A stretch of DNA of 6,336 nucleotides, from positions 1 to 6,336 of the forward strand of contig JABMOJ010000505.1 in assembly GCA_013204195.1 (NCBI GenBank), read 5' to 3'. Numbering within the stretch: position 1 is the stretch's first letter; each line of letters begins with the position of its first letter. Positions 1-5,463 of the stretch are shown in pieces. A program made the position numbers and the translations under genes. The notes below the pieces were generated by a model, which was not told where the DNA came from, did no database searches, and saw nothing but the letters and a program-made list of their open reading frames with translations. This DNA comes from SAR86 cluster bacterium. Lineage in GTDB: Bacteria > Pseudomonadota > Gammaproteobacteria > Pseudomonadales > Azotimanducaceae.

Positions 1-199
1 GCCCGATAGTATCGACGCAACCAAAGATTACATCGTCGTAATCCGTGTCGGGAATGGAATTTCTGGAAACAATCGCACTGAGCACATGCGCGCCGAGATC
101 AGCGCCATGGACATCTGCCAGACCACCTTTGCGGCGGCCGGTAGGGCTTCGCACTGCATCAACAATATAGGCTTGAGGTCGTGTCGTTTGAGTTTTCAT
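1..199 (-). CDS. fadA6: Thiolase (acetyl-CoA acetyltransferase), FadA6/ScdF-like, N-terminal part only
   Basis: The first 66 codons of a thiolase run off the left edge of the window. The ATG at 199-197 has a good ribosome binding site (AGGAG at 212-208, 8 bases upstream). The translation has the thiolase N-terminal pattern YIVDAVRSPTGRRKGGLA at residues 11-28, then a DLGAHVL helix, and GCVDTIG at residues 60-66, where this family normally continues into QAGN. The active-site cysteine, usually near residue 90, lies outside the window, so catalytic competence cannot be judged. In steroid degraders FadA6 carries out thiolysis of 3-ketoacyl-CoA intermediates in the HIP pathway. The gene follows the ipdE2-like gene after 17 bases and is probably the sixth gene of the operon. 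The thiolase family is certain. The FadA6 assignment rests on sequence resemblance from memory plus the neighbours, and other steroid thiolases such as FadA5 are the alternative. Confidence 0.85.
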   Translation of the reverse strand, partial: MKTQTTRPQAYIVDAVRSPTGRRKGGLADVHGADLGAHVLSAIVSRNSIPDTDYDDVIFGCVDTIG

Positions 200-207
200 G
201 TCTTAAT

Positions 208-212
208 CTCCT
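208..212 (-). promoter_or_regulatory. Ribosome binding site of the fadA6-like thiolase
   Basis: On the minus strand this reads AGGAG, 8 bases before the ATG at 199. It is the strongest Shine-Dalgarno match in the window and fixes the thiolase start. It sits inside the 17-base gap after the ipdE2 stop codon, which fits co-translation from one transcript. Confidence 0.8.
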
Positions 213-216
213 GAAA

Positions 217-1320
217 TTATTCCGCCACAACGGCTAGATGAGCATTACCAAAGGTCTGATCGGCACCCAGCAAGGCCCCAGGTCTAAGCAACCACTCGTG
301 AATTCTGTTTTTATGAAAACCCGCGTCACCCCAATTTTTATCCAGCGCCCAGCTGCGTTTCATCCATATTTGCAAATCACATTCCCACGTATAGCCCATG
401 GCACCATGCACTTGCATGCAATTTTTGGCACACAACAACGCCGCTTGACCGGCCGCCACCTTGGCATGAGACACCGCAAAGTCGGCGCGGGCCGGCGCGA
501 CAGAGACGGTATAGGCCGCGCGGTAGACTGCGGGTTTGGCAAACTCGATTTTTACCGCACAGTCAGCTAACAGATGCTTAACAGCTTGATTCGCGCCGAT
601 AGAACGGCCAAATTGTTGGCGGTCAATACTGTACTGAACTGTCTGCTGCAACATGGCCTCGGCCAAGCCTAACAATTGAGCGGCAATGCCCAAGGCGCCG
701 CGATTCAGCGCGCAGCGCCACAAGGTGGCCGCTACTGGTCCGTCGGCAAGCCGCGATGCTTGACTGGGTTGCCACGTAATCTTCGATAGGCGCCGACTTG
801 GATCCAGGCTACGCTGGCTCACTAATTGTGCATCACTGGCCGCAATAAGATGCACCTCGTCACCATGGGCCAACAGCAACAGATCAGCACTGTCGGCAAA
901 GTTGATATAAGGGTTAATCCAATGACCGATGGCGACTCGAGTGGTGCCATTGGCCACTTCCGGTAATAGTGCCCGGGCTCGCTCCCCACCGGTCATTGTT
1001 GTATTCGCTATTTCGACCAATAGCGGGGTCGCGACTAGCGCTTCATCAACCAACGGCTCAGGTAAGGCGACACTACCGCAGGCTTGCGCCAACAGAATAA
1101 AATCTACTTCTGATAGTCCCAGACCGCCCATGTCCTCTGGCACCAACATCGCAGGCAGACCAAAATCGATGAGTCGATGACTCAAGCCAGCATCCAGACC
1201 GGTGTCACTGTCCCAACGTCGACGGATTGTCGCAGGCGTGACTTCATCGCGAAGGATGTCAGCGACACCATCACGAAAGGCCAATTGCTCTTCAGTAAAA
1301 TTAAAATCCACTATGCTCAC
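217..1320 (-). CDS. ipdE2: Acyl-CoA dehydrogenase, IpdE2-like non-catalytic (beta) subunit
   Basis: A 367-residue acyl-CoA dehydrogenase-family protein. Residues 5-15 give the usual N-terminal pattern (DFNFTEEQLAF). The flavin-contact motif RQQFG is at 234-238, and QVHGAMGYTWE at 303-313 matches the family's FAD/dimer signature. The middle beta-domain (about 120-200) is diverged and lacks the WSEP-type segment seen in its partner. The helix G position that holds the catalytic Glu in isovaleryl-CoA-dehydrogenase-like enzymes reads LNRG (205-208), so the base is replaced by Asn. This is expected of the beta subunit of the alpha2beta2 dehydrogenases of steroid catabolism, whose genes are usually adjacent in proteobacteria. 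The partner gene lies 38 bases upstream. The longest frame starts with GTG at 1320. A second GTG at 1311 (codon 4) gives MDFNFTEEQ, closer to how such proteins usually begin, and has GAG a few bases upstream. I slightly favour 1311. Confidence 0.85.
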   Translation of the reverse strand: MSIVDFNFTEEQLAFRDGVADILRDEVTPATIRRRWDSDTGLDAGLSHRLIDFGLPAMLVPEDMGGLGLSEVDFILLAQACGSVALPEPLVDEALVATPLLVEIANTTMTGGERARALLPEVANGTTRVAIGHWINPYINFADSADLLLLAHGDEVHLIAASDAQLVSQRSLDPSRRLSKITWQPSQASRLADGPVAATLWRCALNRGALGIAAQLLGLAEAMLQQTVQYSIDRQQFGRSIGANQAVKHLLADCAVKIEFAKPAVYRAAYTVSVAPARADFAVSHAKVAAGQAALLCAKNCMQVHGAMGYTWECDLQIWMKRSWALDKNWGDAGFHKNRIHEWLLRPGALLGADQTFGNAHLAVVAE

Positions 1321-1358
1321 TCAATGATTGATGACGGCGAAACGGGTGTTGATCACGA

Positions 1359-2525
1359 CTATTTTTTTGGCATCCCCAGCATTCGCTCGGCAATAATATT
1401 CCGCTGAATCTCGTTTGTGCCGGCATAAATCGGGCCTGACAATGAAAACAAAAAGCCATCCAGCCAAGCGCCTAACTCTGCCGCAGCATCATCACAACCC
1501 GGCTCTAGTTCCGCCTTGGAGCCTAACAAATTCATCGCAGTGGCGTGAATTTGCATATCGAGTTCAGACCAAAATATTTTGTTACAGCTCGACTCGGCAC
1601 CGATATTGCCGCCACTCATCAACCGCGAAGCTGTTTGATAAGTTGATAGCGCATAGGCCTGGGCGTCCATGTAACAACGCACCACAGCGTCTTCTACAGA
1701 CAAGTCGAGAATGTCGTTACGTTTTTTGCGATACAGCGCTACCAAACGTTTCGCCGCCTCCTGAAATCGGGCCGGACTACGCAACATCAGGCCACGTTCA
1801 AAGCCCGCGGTCGACATGGCAATTTTCCAGCCTTCGCCCTCTTCGCCGAGCCGATTAAAAACCGGCACCCTGACATTATCGAAGAATATTTCGGCAAAAC
1901 CTGGCAAGCCATTGAGCTGCCTTATAGGCCGAACCGTGACGCCTGGCGCATTCAACGGGACAAAAATAAATGACAAACCTGCATGTCGGCTGGCATCGGG
2001 GTCAGTCCGAAAGATGCAGAATATCCAATCGGCAAAGACCGCCCGGGTCGACCAGATTTTCTGGCCATTGATGACATACTCGTCACCATCTCGTATCGCC
2101 TTGGATTGAATCGCCGCCATATCAGAACCGGCGCCGGGCTCAGACCATCCTTGCGCCCAAATTTCCTCACCACTGGCCATTTTCGTGATAAAACGTTGTT
2201 TTTGCGCCTCGGTGCCATACTCCATGAGGGTTGGACCGAGCAAGAAAATACCGTTTTGATTAACCCGCAGCGGGGCATTCACACGATAGTACTCTTCTTC
2301 AAAGATGAGCCACTCAATCAGATTACAACCCAGTCCCCCGTAGGCCTTGGGCCAAGTCACCATCCCCCAGTTACCCTGTGCCAGGGTCTTCTCCCACTGC
2401 CGGTGCTGCTCGAAACCAGCGGCGGTATCAAATGATTCGAGCGCTGTCGTGGGCACATGCTCTTCAAGCCATTGCCTAACCTCACCGCGAAACGCCTGTT
2501 GCTCGGTACTGTATACCAGATCCAT
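1359..2525 (-). CDS. ipdE1: Acyl-CoA dehydrogenase, IpdE1-like catalytic (alpha) subunit
   Basis: A 388-residue acyl-CoA dehydrogenase of normal length. The N-terminal helical domain begins DLVYSTEQQAFR. The FAD/substrate segment is WAQGWSEPGAGSDMA at 123-137, followed by INGQKIWST at 152-160. The C-terminal helix has YAGTNEIQRNIIAERMLG at 367-384. The medium-chain-type catalytic Glu (the E of YEGT) is Ala368 here. A Glu is present on helix G at 243, in GFERG, as in isovaleryl-CoA dehydrogenase and steroid ChsE-type enzymes, and I infer that it is the base. In mycobacteria IpdE1-IpdE2 oxidises 5OH-HIP-CoA on its propionyl side chain. The ATG at 2525 has AGGTGA four to nine bases upstream. The coding strand ends with seven A's just before the TAG stop. 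The alpha role follows from the retained Glu and the adjacent degenerate partner. Another steroid FadE substrate is possible. Confidence 0.87.
   Translation of the reverse strand: MDLVYSTEQQAFRGEVRQWLEEHVPTTALESFDTAAGFEQHRQWEKTLAQGNWGMVTWPKAYGGLGCNLIEWLIFEEEYYRVNAPLRVNQNGIFLLGPTLMEYGTEAQKQRFITKMASGEEIWAQGWSEPGAGSDMAAIQSKAIRDGDEYVINGQKIWSTRAVFADWIFCIFRTDPDASRHAGLSFIFVPLNAPGVTVRPIRQLNGLPGFAEIFFDNVRVPVFNRLGEEGEGWKIAMSTAGFERGLMLRSPARFQEAAKRLVALYRKKRNDILDLSVEDAVVRCYMDAQAYALSTYQTASRLMSGGNIGAESSCNKIFWSELDMQIHATAMNLLGSKAELEPGCDDAAAELGAWLDGFLFSLSGPIYAGTNEIQRNIIAERMLGMPKK
1361..1368 (-). other. A7 homopolymer at the 3' end of the ipdE1-like gene
   Basis: Seven consecutive T's on the plus strand (1362-1368) are an A7 run in the coding strand, encoding the final Lys-Lys before TAG. 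The tract is of the kind that can cause polymerase slippage. Reading with one extra A stays open for 13 codons and ends at a TGA at 1323-1321, directly abutting the upstream GTG of the next gene. Slippage itself is not shown. Confidence 0.5.
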
Positions 2526-2528
2526 GTT

Positions 2529-2534
2529 TCACCT
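2529..2534 (-). promoter_or_regulatory. Ribosome binding site of the ipdE1-like gene
   Basis: The minus strand reads AGGTGA, followed by AAC and the ATG at 2525. It is a reasonable Shine-Dalgarno match at close spacing and supports this ATG as the start. Confidence 0.65.
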
Positions 2535-2548
2535 ACGCCGACCGCTTC

Positions 2549-2590
2549 AGCCGACTTGTATTACGTAATTAAAGCTGTATCGAGCCGACT
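2549..2590. repeat. Direct repeat AGCCGACT flanking a palindrome
   Basis: AGCCGACT occurs at 2549-2556 and again at 2583-2590, 34 bases apart. Between them is a perfect 10-base palindrome, ATTACGTAAT, at 2560-2569. Most of this lies in the 63-base gap between the crotonase gene and the ipdE1-like gene, and the second copy overlaps the crotonase stop codon. The stretch is AT-richer than its surroundings. It could be an internal regulatory site or chance, and no known operator was recognised. Confidence 0.4.
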
Positions 2591-3473
2591 AGCTGGCACC
2601 TTGTTGTTTATTTTTTTCTGCCATTTTTTTTGCGTCGTAGCCACCCAGTTTGTCACCCGAGACCAACTCGTTATGGGAGTGCGCAAAATGATGCCAGGCA
2701 AATGCCGCCTCCATACCCGCGCGTTTGCCTTGCAGGTCTTCGACGTTATTAATAGCCTGTTTGGTCAGCGCCAAACCCATGCGGGGCATCTCGGCGATTT
2801 TTTCCGCCATGTTTCTGACATCTTCATCCAGAGTGGCTCGAGTCGATATACGATTCACCATACCCATCTGATATGCCCTATCTGCTGACATTCGATCGCC
2901 AAGGAAAAGAAACTCCTTGGCTATGCGTGGGTTTAGCTCGTACGGATGGGCAAAATATTCCACCCCCGGAATCCCCATACGGACCACAGGGTCGGAGAAA
3001 AAGGCGTCATCGGTGGCAACAATTAAATCGCAGACCCAAGCCAGCATTAAACCGCCGGCAATACAGGCACCTTGGACGGCGGCAATAGTCGGCTTAGGGA
3101 TTTCTCGCCAGCGACGACACATACCCAGATAGGCCTCGGCTTCACGGACATAGAGAAACTCACCGCCTTCTTTGTTGGCGTGGTCATACCACATGCCAGC
3201 ACGCTCTTGGCTGTCATTAATTTCTCTGCCAGGCGTACCGATATCGTGTCCGGCTGAAAAGTGCTTGCCGTTACCTTTAAGCACAATGACCTTGATCTCA
3301 TCGTCAGCGACGGCACGCTTGAAGGCTGCGTCCAACTCATAGGTCATGCGACCATTTTGGGCATTATGATATTTAGGTCGATTCATCGTAATCGTTGCCA
3401 CACCGTTGAGCGTGGCGTACATGACGATATCTTCCTCGCGCTCTGAAATTTCTGCCTGTTGGGTCGTGGTCAT
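2589..3473 (-). CDS. Crotonase-family protein (annotatable as enoyl-CoA hydratase), atypical active site
   Basis: A 294-residue enoyl-CoA hydratase/isomerase-superfamily protein, longer than the common 255-265. It has the early strand ATITMNRPKYHNA (26-38), the oxyanion-hole segments KHFSAGHDI (70-78) and QGACIAGG (134-141), then FFSDPVVRMGIPGVEYFAHP (158-177). There is an insertion of roughly 25-30 residues at about 80-115, and a His-rich C-terminal part (HHFAHSH, 261-267) with a Lys-rich tail. Aligned by eye with rat mitochondrial hydratase, the two catalytic glutamates (Glu144, Glu164) fall at Met143 and Val163, so ordinary hydratase chemistry is doubtful. The neighbours place it in the HIP pathway, where hydratases (ScdD, ScdN) and a ring-opening crotonase (EchA20/ScdY) are known. 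It does not closely resemble EchA20 as I recall it. The ATG at 3473 has AAGAGA eight bases upstream. The superfamily is certain and the exact step is open. Confidence 0.88.
   Translation of the reverse strand: MTTTQQAEISEREEDIVMYATLNGVATITMNRPKYHNAQNGRMTYELDAAFKRAVADDEIKVIVLKGNGKHFSAGHDIGTPGREINDSQERAGMWYDHANKEGGEFLYVREAEAYLGMCRRWREIPKPTIAAVQGACIAGGLMLAWVCDLIVATDDAFFSDPVVRMGIPGVEYFAHPYELNPRIAKEFLFLGDRMSADRAYQMGMVNRISTRATLDEDVRNMAEKIAEMPRMGLALTKQAINNVEDLQGKRAGMEAAFAWHHFAHSHNELVSGDKLGGYDAKKMAEKNKQQGAS
2611..2631 (-). other. Paired A7 and A8 tracts at the 3' end of the crotonase gene
   Basis: The coding strand has A8 (2631-2624) and A7 (2617-2611), six bases apart, within codons for the Lys-rich tail (DAKKMAEKNK). 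Slipping one extra A at A8 would reach a stop within about six codons, changing only the last ten or so residues. They are in-gene A tracts, not a terminator. Confidence 0.45.
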
Positions 3474-3481
3474 ATCATTGG

Positions 3482-3487
3482 TCTCTT
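3482..3487 (-). promoter_or_regulatory. Ribosome binding site of the crotonase gene
   Basis: The minus strand reads AAGAGA, eight bases before the ATG at 3473. It is a moderate Shine-Dalgarno match. A nearby out-of-frame ATG (ATGATATGA) overlaps the start and meets a stop after two codons, so it is not a competing gene start. Confidence 0.55.
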
Positions 3488-3543
3488 ACTGGACAAGTCG
3501 AAGTGATGTAAGTAATCGGTCTGAAATGAATACGGCGCTTGGG

Positions 3544-4347
3544 TTAAGCGCGGCGACCTGATGGATTGCCCTTTAACTGCTGGGCGCGCAAATTCAATGG
3601 GTCAAGTTGCTGAATAATAGCGAGCTGTGCTTGGGTAGGCGCAACAGTGCACTCAATGACATCGGCAAAGGCCAATTCAAAGCCGGTTTTGTCTATCACT
3701 TCCTGAACGTCGATGCCCGGATGAACACTCAAAACCCGCAACTGGTGATTCGGGCCTTGCCAATCCATGACACACAGATCGGTAATCACTTGCCGAATCT
3801 CGATATCATCGAAAGAGTAGCCTTTTGGTAATCGGGCCGGGTTGTAGCCTACCGAGCACACTACGTCGCACTCGCCGGCAATAAATACGCGTTCGCTGTG
3901 TGCTGACACAAAGAACGAATTGACATGACTGATGGAATTTCCCGGATAACCGCGGACACCAAGCATCTGCACTTTAGGTTGCGCATAGGTGCCACCCAAT
4001 GCCGATATATTACTTTGCCCATACCGGTCAATCTGACTAGGCCCTACCAGCGCGTGCCGGCGGCCACTCCAGACATTATCAAATATCCTTGAAAAGCCCA
4101 TCCAAGTTTCGCGATTCAAACCGTTCGTTGTGGTCATGCCACTCACTGGATTTGGCGTGCTTAACAACCAGGCTTCCGAGTCGGTCATCATCAAATCTGG
4201 ACTAAAGGTGCGCATGGCAAGGCTCGCCCCAAGACGCGGCAACAGCCCAATGCCAGTGGCTAGAATTTCGCCATCGCCTCGAAAGGCCTCGGCTCCCGCA
4301 CAGATCATTAACTCAGCCAGGCTATAGTCAGCCGCTTGTTCACTCAT
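3544..4347 (-). CDS. ipdB: IpdB-type subunit of the steroid ring-opening hydrolase (CoA-transferase family I fold)
   Basis: A 267-residue protein of the family I CoA-transferase fold. Recognisable segments are the N-terminal AGAEAFRGDGEILATGIG (17-34), DLMMTDSEAWLL (51-62), SGRRHALVGPSQIDRYGQSN (94-113), GVRGYPGNSISHVNSFFV (130-147), and the C-terminal SVHPGIDVQEV (207-217). These match mycobacterial IpdB (ScdL2-type in Comamonas) along the whole length, from memory. With IpdA it forms the cytoplasmic enzyme that hydrolytically opens COCHEA-CoA, the last carbocycle of the steroid nucleus, to MOODA-CoA by a retro-Claisen-type reaction instead of transferring CoA. The ipdA gene is 39 bases upstream, as expected for two subunits made in step. 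The ATG at 4347 has only a weak GGA nine bases upstream, so translation may depend on coupling to ipdA. Confidence is high because both subunits are present and adjacent. Confidence 0.92.
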   Translation of the reverse strand: MSEQAADYSLAELMICAGAEAFRGDGEILATGIGLLPRLGASLAMRTFSPDLMMTDSEAWLLSTPNPVSGMTTTNGLNRETWMGFSRIFDNVWSGRRHALVGPSQIDRYGQSNISALGGTYAQPKVQMLGVRGYPGNSISHVNSFFVSAHSERVFIAGECDVVCSVGYNPARLPKGYSFDDIEIRQVITDLCVMDWQGPNHQLRVLSVHPGIDVQEVIDKTGFELAFADVIECTVAPTQAQLAIIQQLDPLNLRAQQLKGNPSGRRA

Positions 4348-4361
4348 TGGGTAATATCCAG

Positions 4362-4376
4362 TAGCCTGTGAGGCTA
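4362..4376. repeat. Inverted repeat between ipdA and ipdB
   Basis: TAGCCT-GTG-AGGCTA is a perfect 6-base inverted repeat with a 3-base loop in the 39-base ipdA-ipdB gap. In the mRNA it would form a small hairpin ending two bases before the weak GGA of ipdB. No U-run follows, so it is not an intrinsic terminator. It could tune ipdB translation or mRNA stability, or be chance. Confidence 0.5.
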
Positions 4377-4386
4377 AGATCGTTCA

Positions 4387-5262
4387 TTAATAAATTGTCT
4401 GCGGCGAGGCCATAATCTTGTCAATGCCACCCACAGCCAGCTGATAACTTGCTTCAGTCTTGCCTGACAAATACGCATCGACATAGGCCTGAAAGCCACC
4501 GTTGGCCGCAGATTTGTTGTAGTCATGAAAGTGCGCTACATCTACGCCATATAGGGGCGCACAGGATGTTGGGTGGGCGCCGCCAGGCATTTCCACCACA
4601 CCGGTGGTCACTGCGCGTTCCCAGAACACATACCGGGCTTCTTCGCTCTGGCTAAAATAGCTCGTGTCTACCACCTCATCACAACTGACAAATGTTTGCT
4701 TGGCGGCCCGCGCAAACCAATCATCCATATAGATGTCTGGCCCTTTGACTTGGCAAACGCCACGGCTGTCAGCCCGCTCCACATGCAATAGTGAGACATC
4801 AAGGTTGAGCGCCGGCATAGCGACCCAGTCTTTGTCATCATAGGGGCTGGTCACCAGGCTAATGTCAGGGTTGTTTTTTAGGACGTCGGTCCCTAAGCCC
4901 ACAGCGGTAGGTATATAGGGAACCCTCCATGCCGCCGCCCGTAAGCCCAGCAGCAACATGCCCTCATCGACTTCCATCACCTCAATCGAGCCATTCTGGC
5001 GAGCCTGGCGAAAATACGGCTCCAGGGGAATGAAGTCTAGCGACACAAAAGCGAAGATGACTTTTTTAACTTTACCGGCGGCACATAACATACCGACATC
5101 GGCGCCGCCGTAAGCAACAATGGTCAAGTCACGAACATCTGAGCGTAGCAGCGCTCGAATCAAGCCCATGGGCTTACGACGCGGGCCCCAGCCGCCGATA
5201 CCAACGGTCATACCATCTCGAATATGACCTACGGCCTGCTCAGCACTAAGCACCTTATTCAT
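4387..5262 (-). CDS. ipdA: IpdA-type subunit of the steroid ring-opening hydrolase (CoA-transferase family I fold)
   Basis: A 291-residue CoA-transferase-fold protein, about the length of mycobacterial IpdA. Diagnostic segments are GMTVGIGGWGPRRKPMGLIR (17-36), VAYGGADVGMLCAAGKVKK (49-67), FVSLDFIPLEPYFRQAR (72-88), VDEGMLLLGLRAAA (98-111), and the C-terminal VEMPGGAHPTSCAPLYG (223-239). Glu100 in VDEG sits where CoA transferases carry their catalytic Glu. By eye it aligns with the catalytic Glu reported as Glu105 of M. tuberculosis IpdA. With IpdB it opens the last ring of the steroid skeleton in the HIP pathway. It is the first gene of the six-gene operon, divergent from fadD3. The ATG at 5262 gives an N-terminus that aligns with homologues. 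The Shine-Dalgarno is poor, with only GAG about ten bases upstream. The gene ends with in-frame tandem stops TAA TGA. Confidence 0.93.
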   Translation of the reverse strand: MNKVLSAEQAVGHIRDGMTVGIGGWGPRRKPMGLIRALLRSDVRDLTIVAYGGADVGMLCAAGKVKKVIFAFVSLDFIPLEPYFRQARQNGSIEVMEVDEGMLLLGLRAAAWRVPYIPTAVGLGTDVLKNNPDISLVTSPYDDKDWVAMPALNLDVSLLHVERADSRGVCQVKGPDIYMDDWFARAAKQTFVSCDEVVDTSYFSQSEEARYVFWERAVTTGVVEMPGGAHPTSCAPLYGVDVAHFHDYNKSAANGGFQAYVDAYLSGKTEASYQLAVGGIDKIMASPQTIY

Positions 5263-5463
5263 CTAGTTTGCTCATATTTTGTCCACGATTGTGAGTGCCC
5301 AACATGCATTACCAGGACACTGGCAGGGCGACGCTATGATGGCAGGGAGTATGCCGTCTACGCGCTTCACCCTTCATCATCCATTAGGACTATGACAGAA
5401 ACACGGCGCTGATTTACATTGGTTGCCCTCGATCATCACCCCTGCTGAGTTAACGCTGACACC
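5263..5463. promoter_or_regulatory. Divergent promoter region between ipdA and fadD3
   Basis: This 201-base non-coding stretch must hold the start signals for both transcription units. It contains an 8-base direct repeat, TGGCAGGG, at 5321-5328 and 5340-5347 (19-base period). A -10-like hexamer, TATGAT (5335-5340, plus strand), lies between the copies, without a well-spaced -35. Small palindromes are ATGCAT (5304-5309) and GTTAAC (5449-5454), the latter flanked by GCTGA direct repeats just before fadD3. I found no CAAG-N2-CTTG core of the kind reported for mycobacterial KstR2. The promoter role is inferred from the divergent layout, and no exact promoter is claimed. Confidence 0.6.
5321..5347. 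repeat. 8-base direct repeat TGGCAGGG in the divergent promoter region
   Basis: Two identical copies (5321-5328 and 5340-5347) start 19 bases apart, nearly two helical turns, so both would face the same side of the DNA. They bracket TATGAT. This arrangement could bind a regulator as tandem half-sites, but no family is recognised. Confidence 0.45.

Noticed and set aside
1321..1331. TCAATGATTGA palindrome in the ipdE1-ipdE2 gap
   Set aside because: Five-base arms with a one-base centre cannot form a useful RNA hairpin, and there is no other sign of a binding site.
1358..1370. T-run after ipdE1, considered as an intrinsic terminator
   Set aside because: On the transcribed strand it reads as an A-run inside codons. 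There is no GC-rich hairpin before a U-run, and genes continue downstream at short spacing.
1415..1858. 147-codon plus-strand open frame
   Set aside because: It lies antisense inside the ipdE1-like gene, its translation resembles no family and has low-complexity His/Pro/Ser content, and the opposite strand encodes a full acyl-CoA dehydrogenase.
1983..2435. 150-codon plus-strand open frame, overlapping a 108-codon minus frame at 1952-2278
   Set aside because: Both overlap the conserved FAD-binding part of the ipdE1-like gene in other frames and show no recognisable domain.
2457..2888. 143-codon plus-strand open frame with a hydrophobic stretch suggestive of a membrane segment
   Set aside because: The hydrophobic LLFIFFCHFFCVVA stretch is produced by the antisense of the Lys codons and A tracts at the crotonase 3' end. 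The frame spans two real genes on the other strand.
5336..5395. Short plus-strand frame ATG ATG GCA ... TGA in the divergent region, possible leader peptide
   Set aside because: Nineteen codons only, no run of regulatory codons, no Shine-Dalgarno and no attenuator hairpin downstream.
5224..5412. 62-codon plus-strand frame reaching into the intergenic region
   Set aside because: It begins antisense inside ipdA, has no ribosome site and gives an unremarkable translation.
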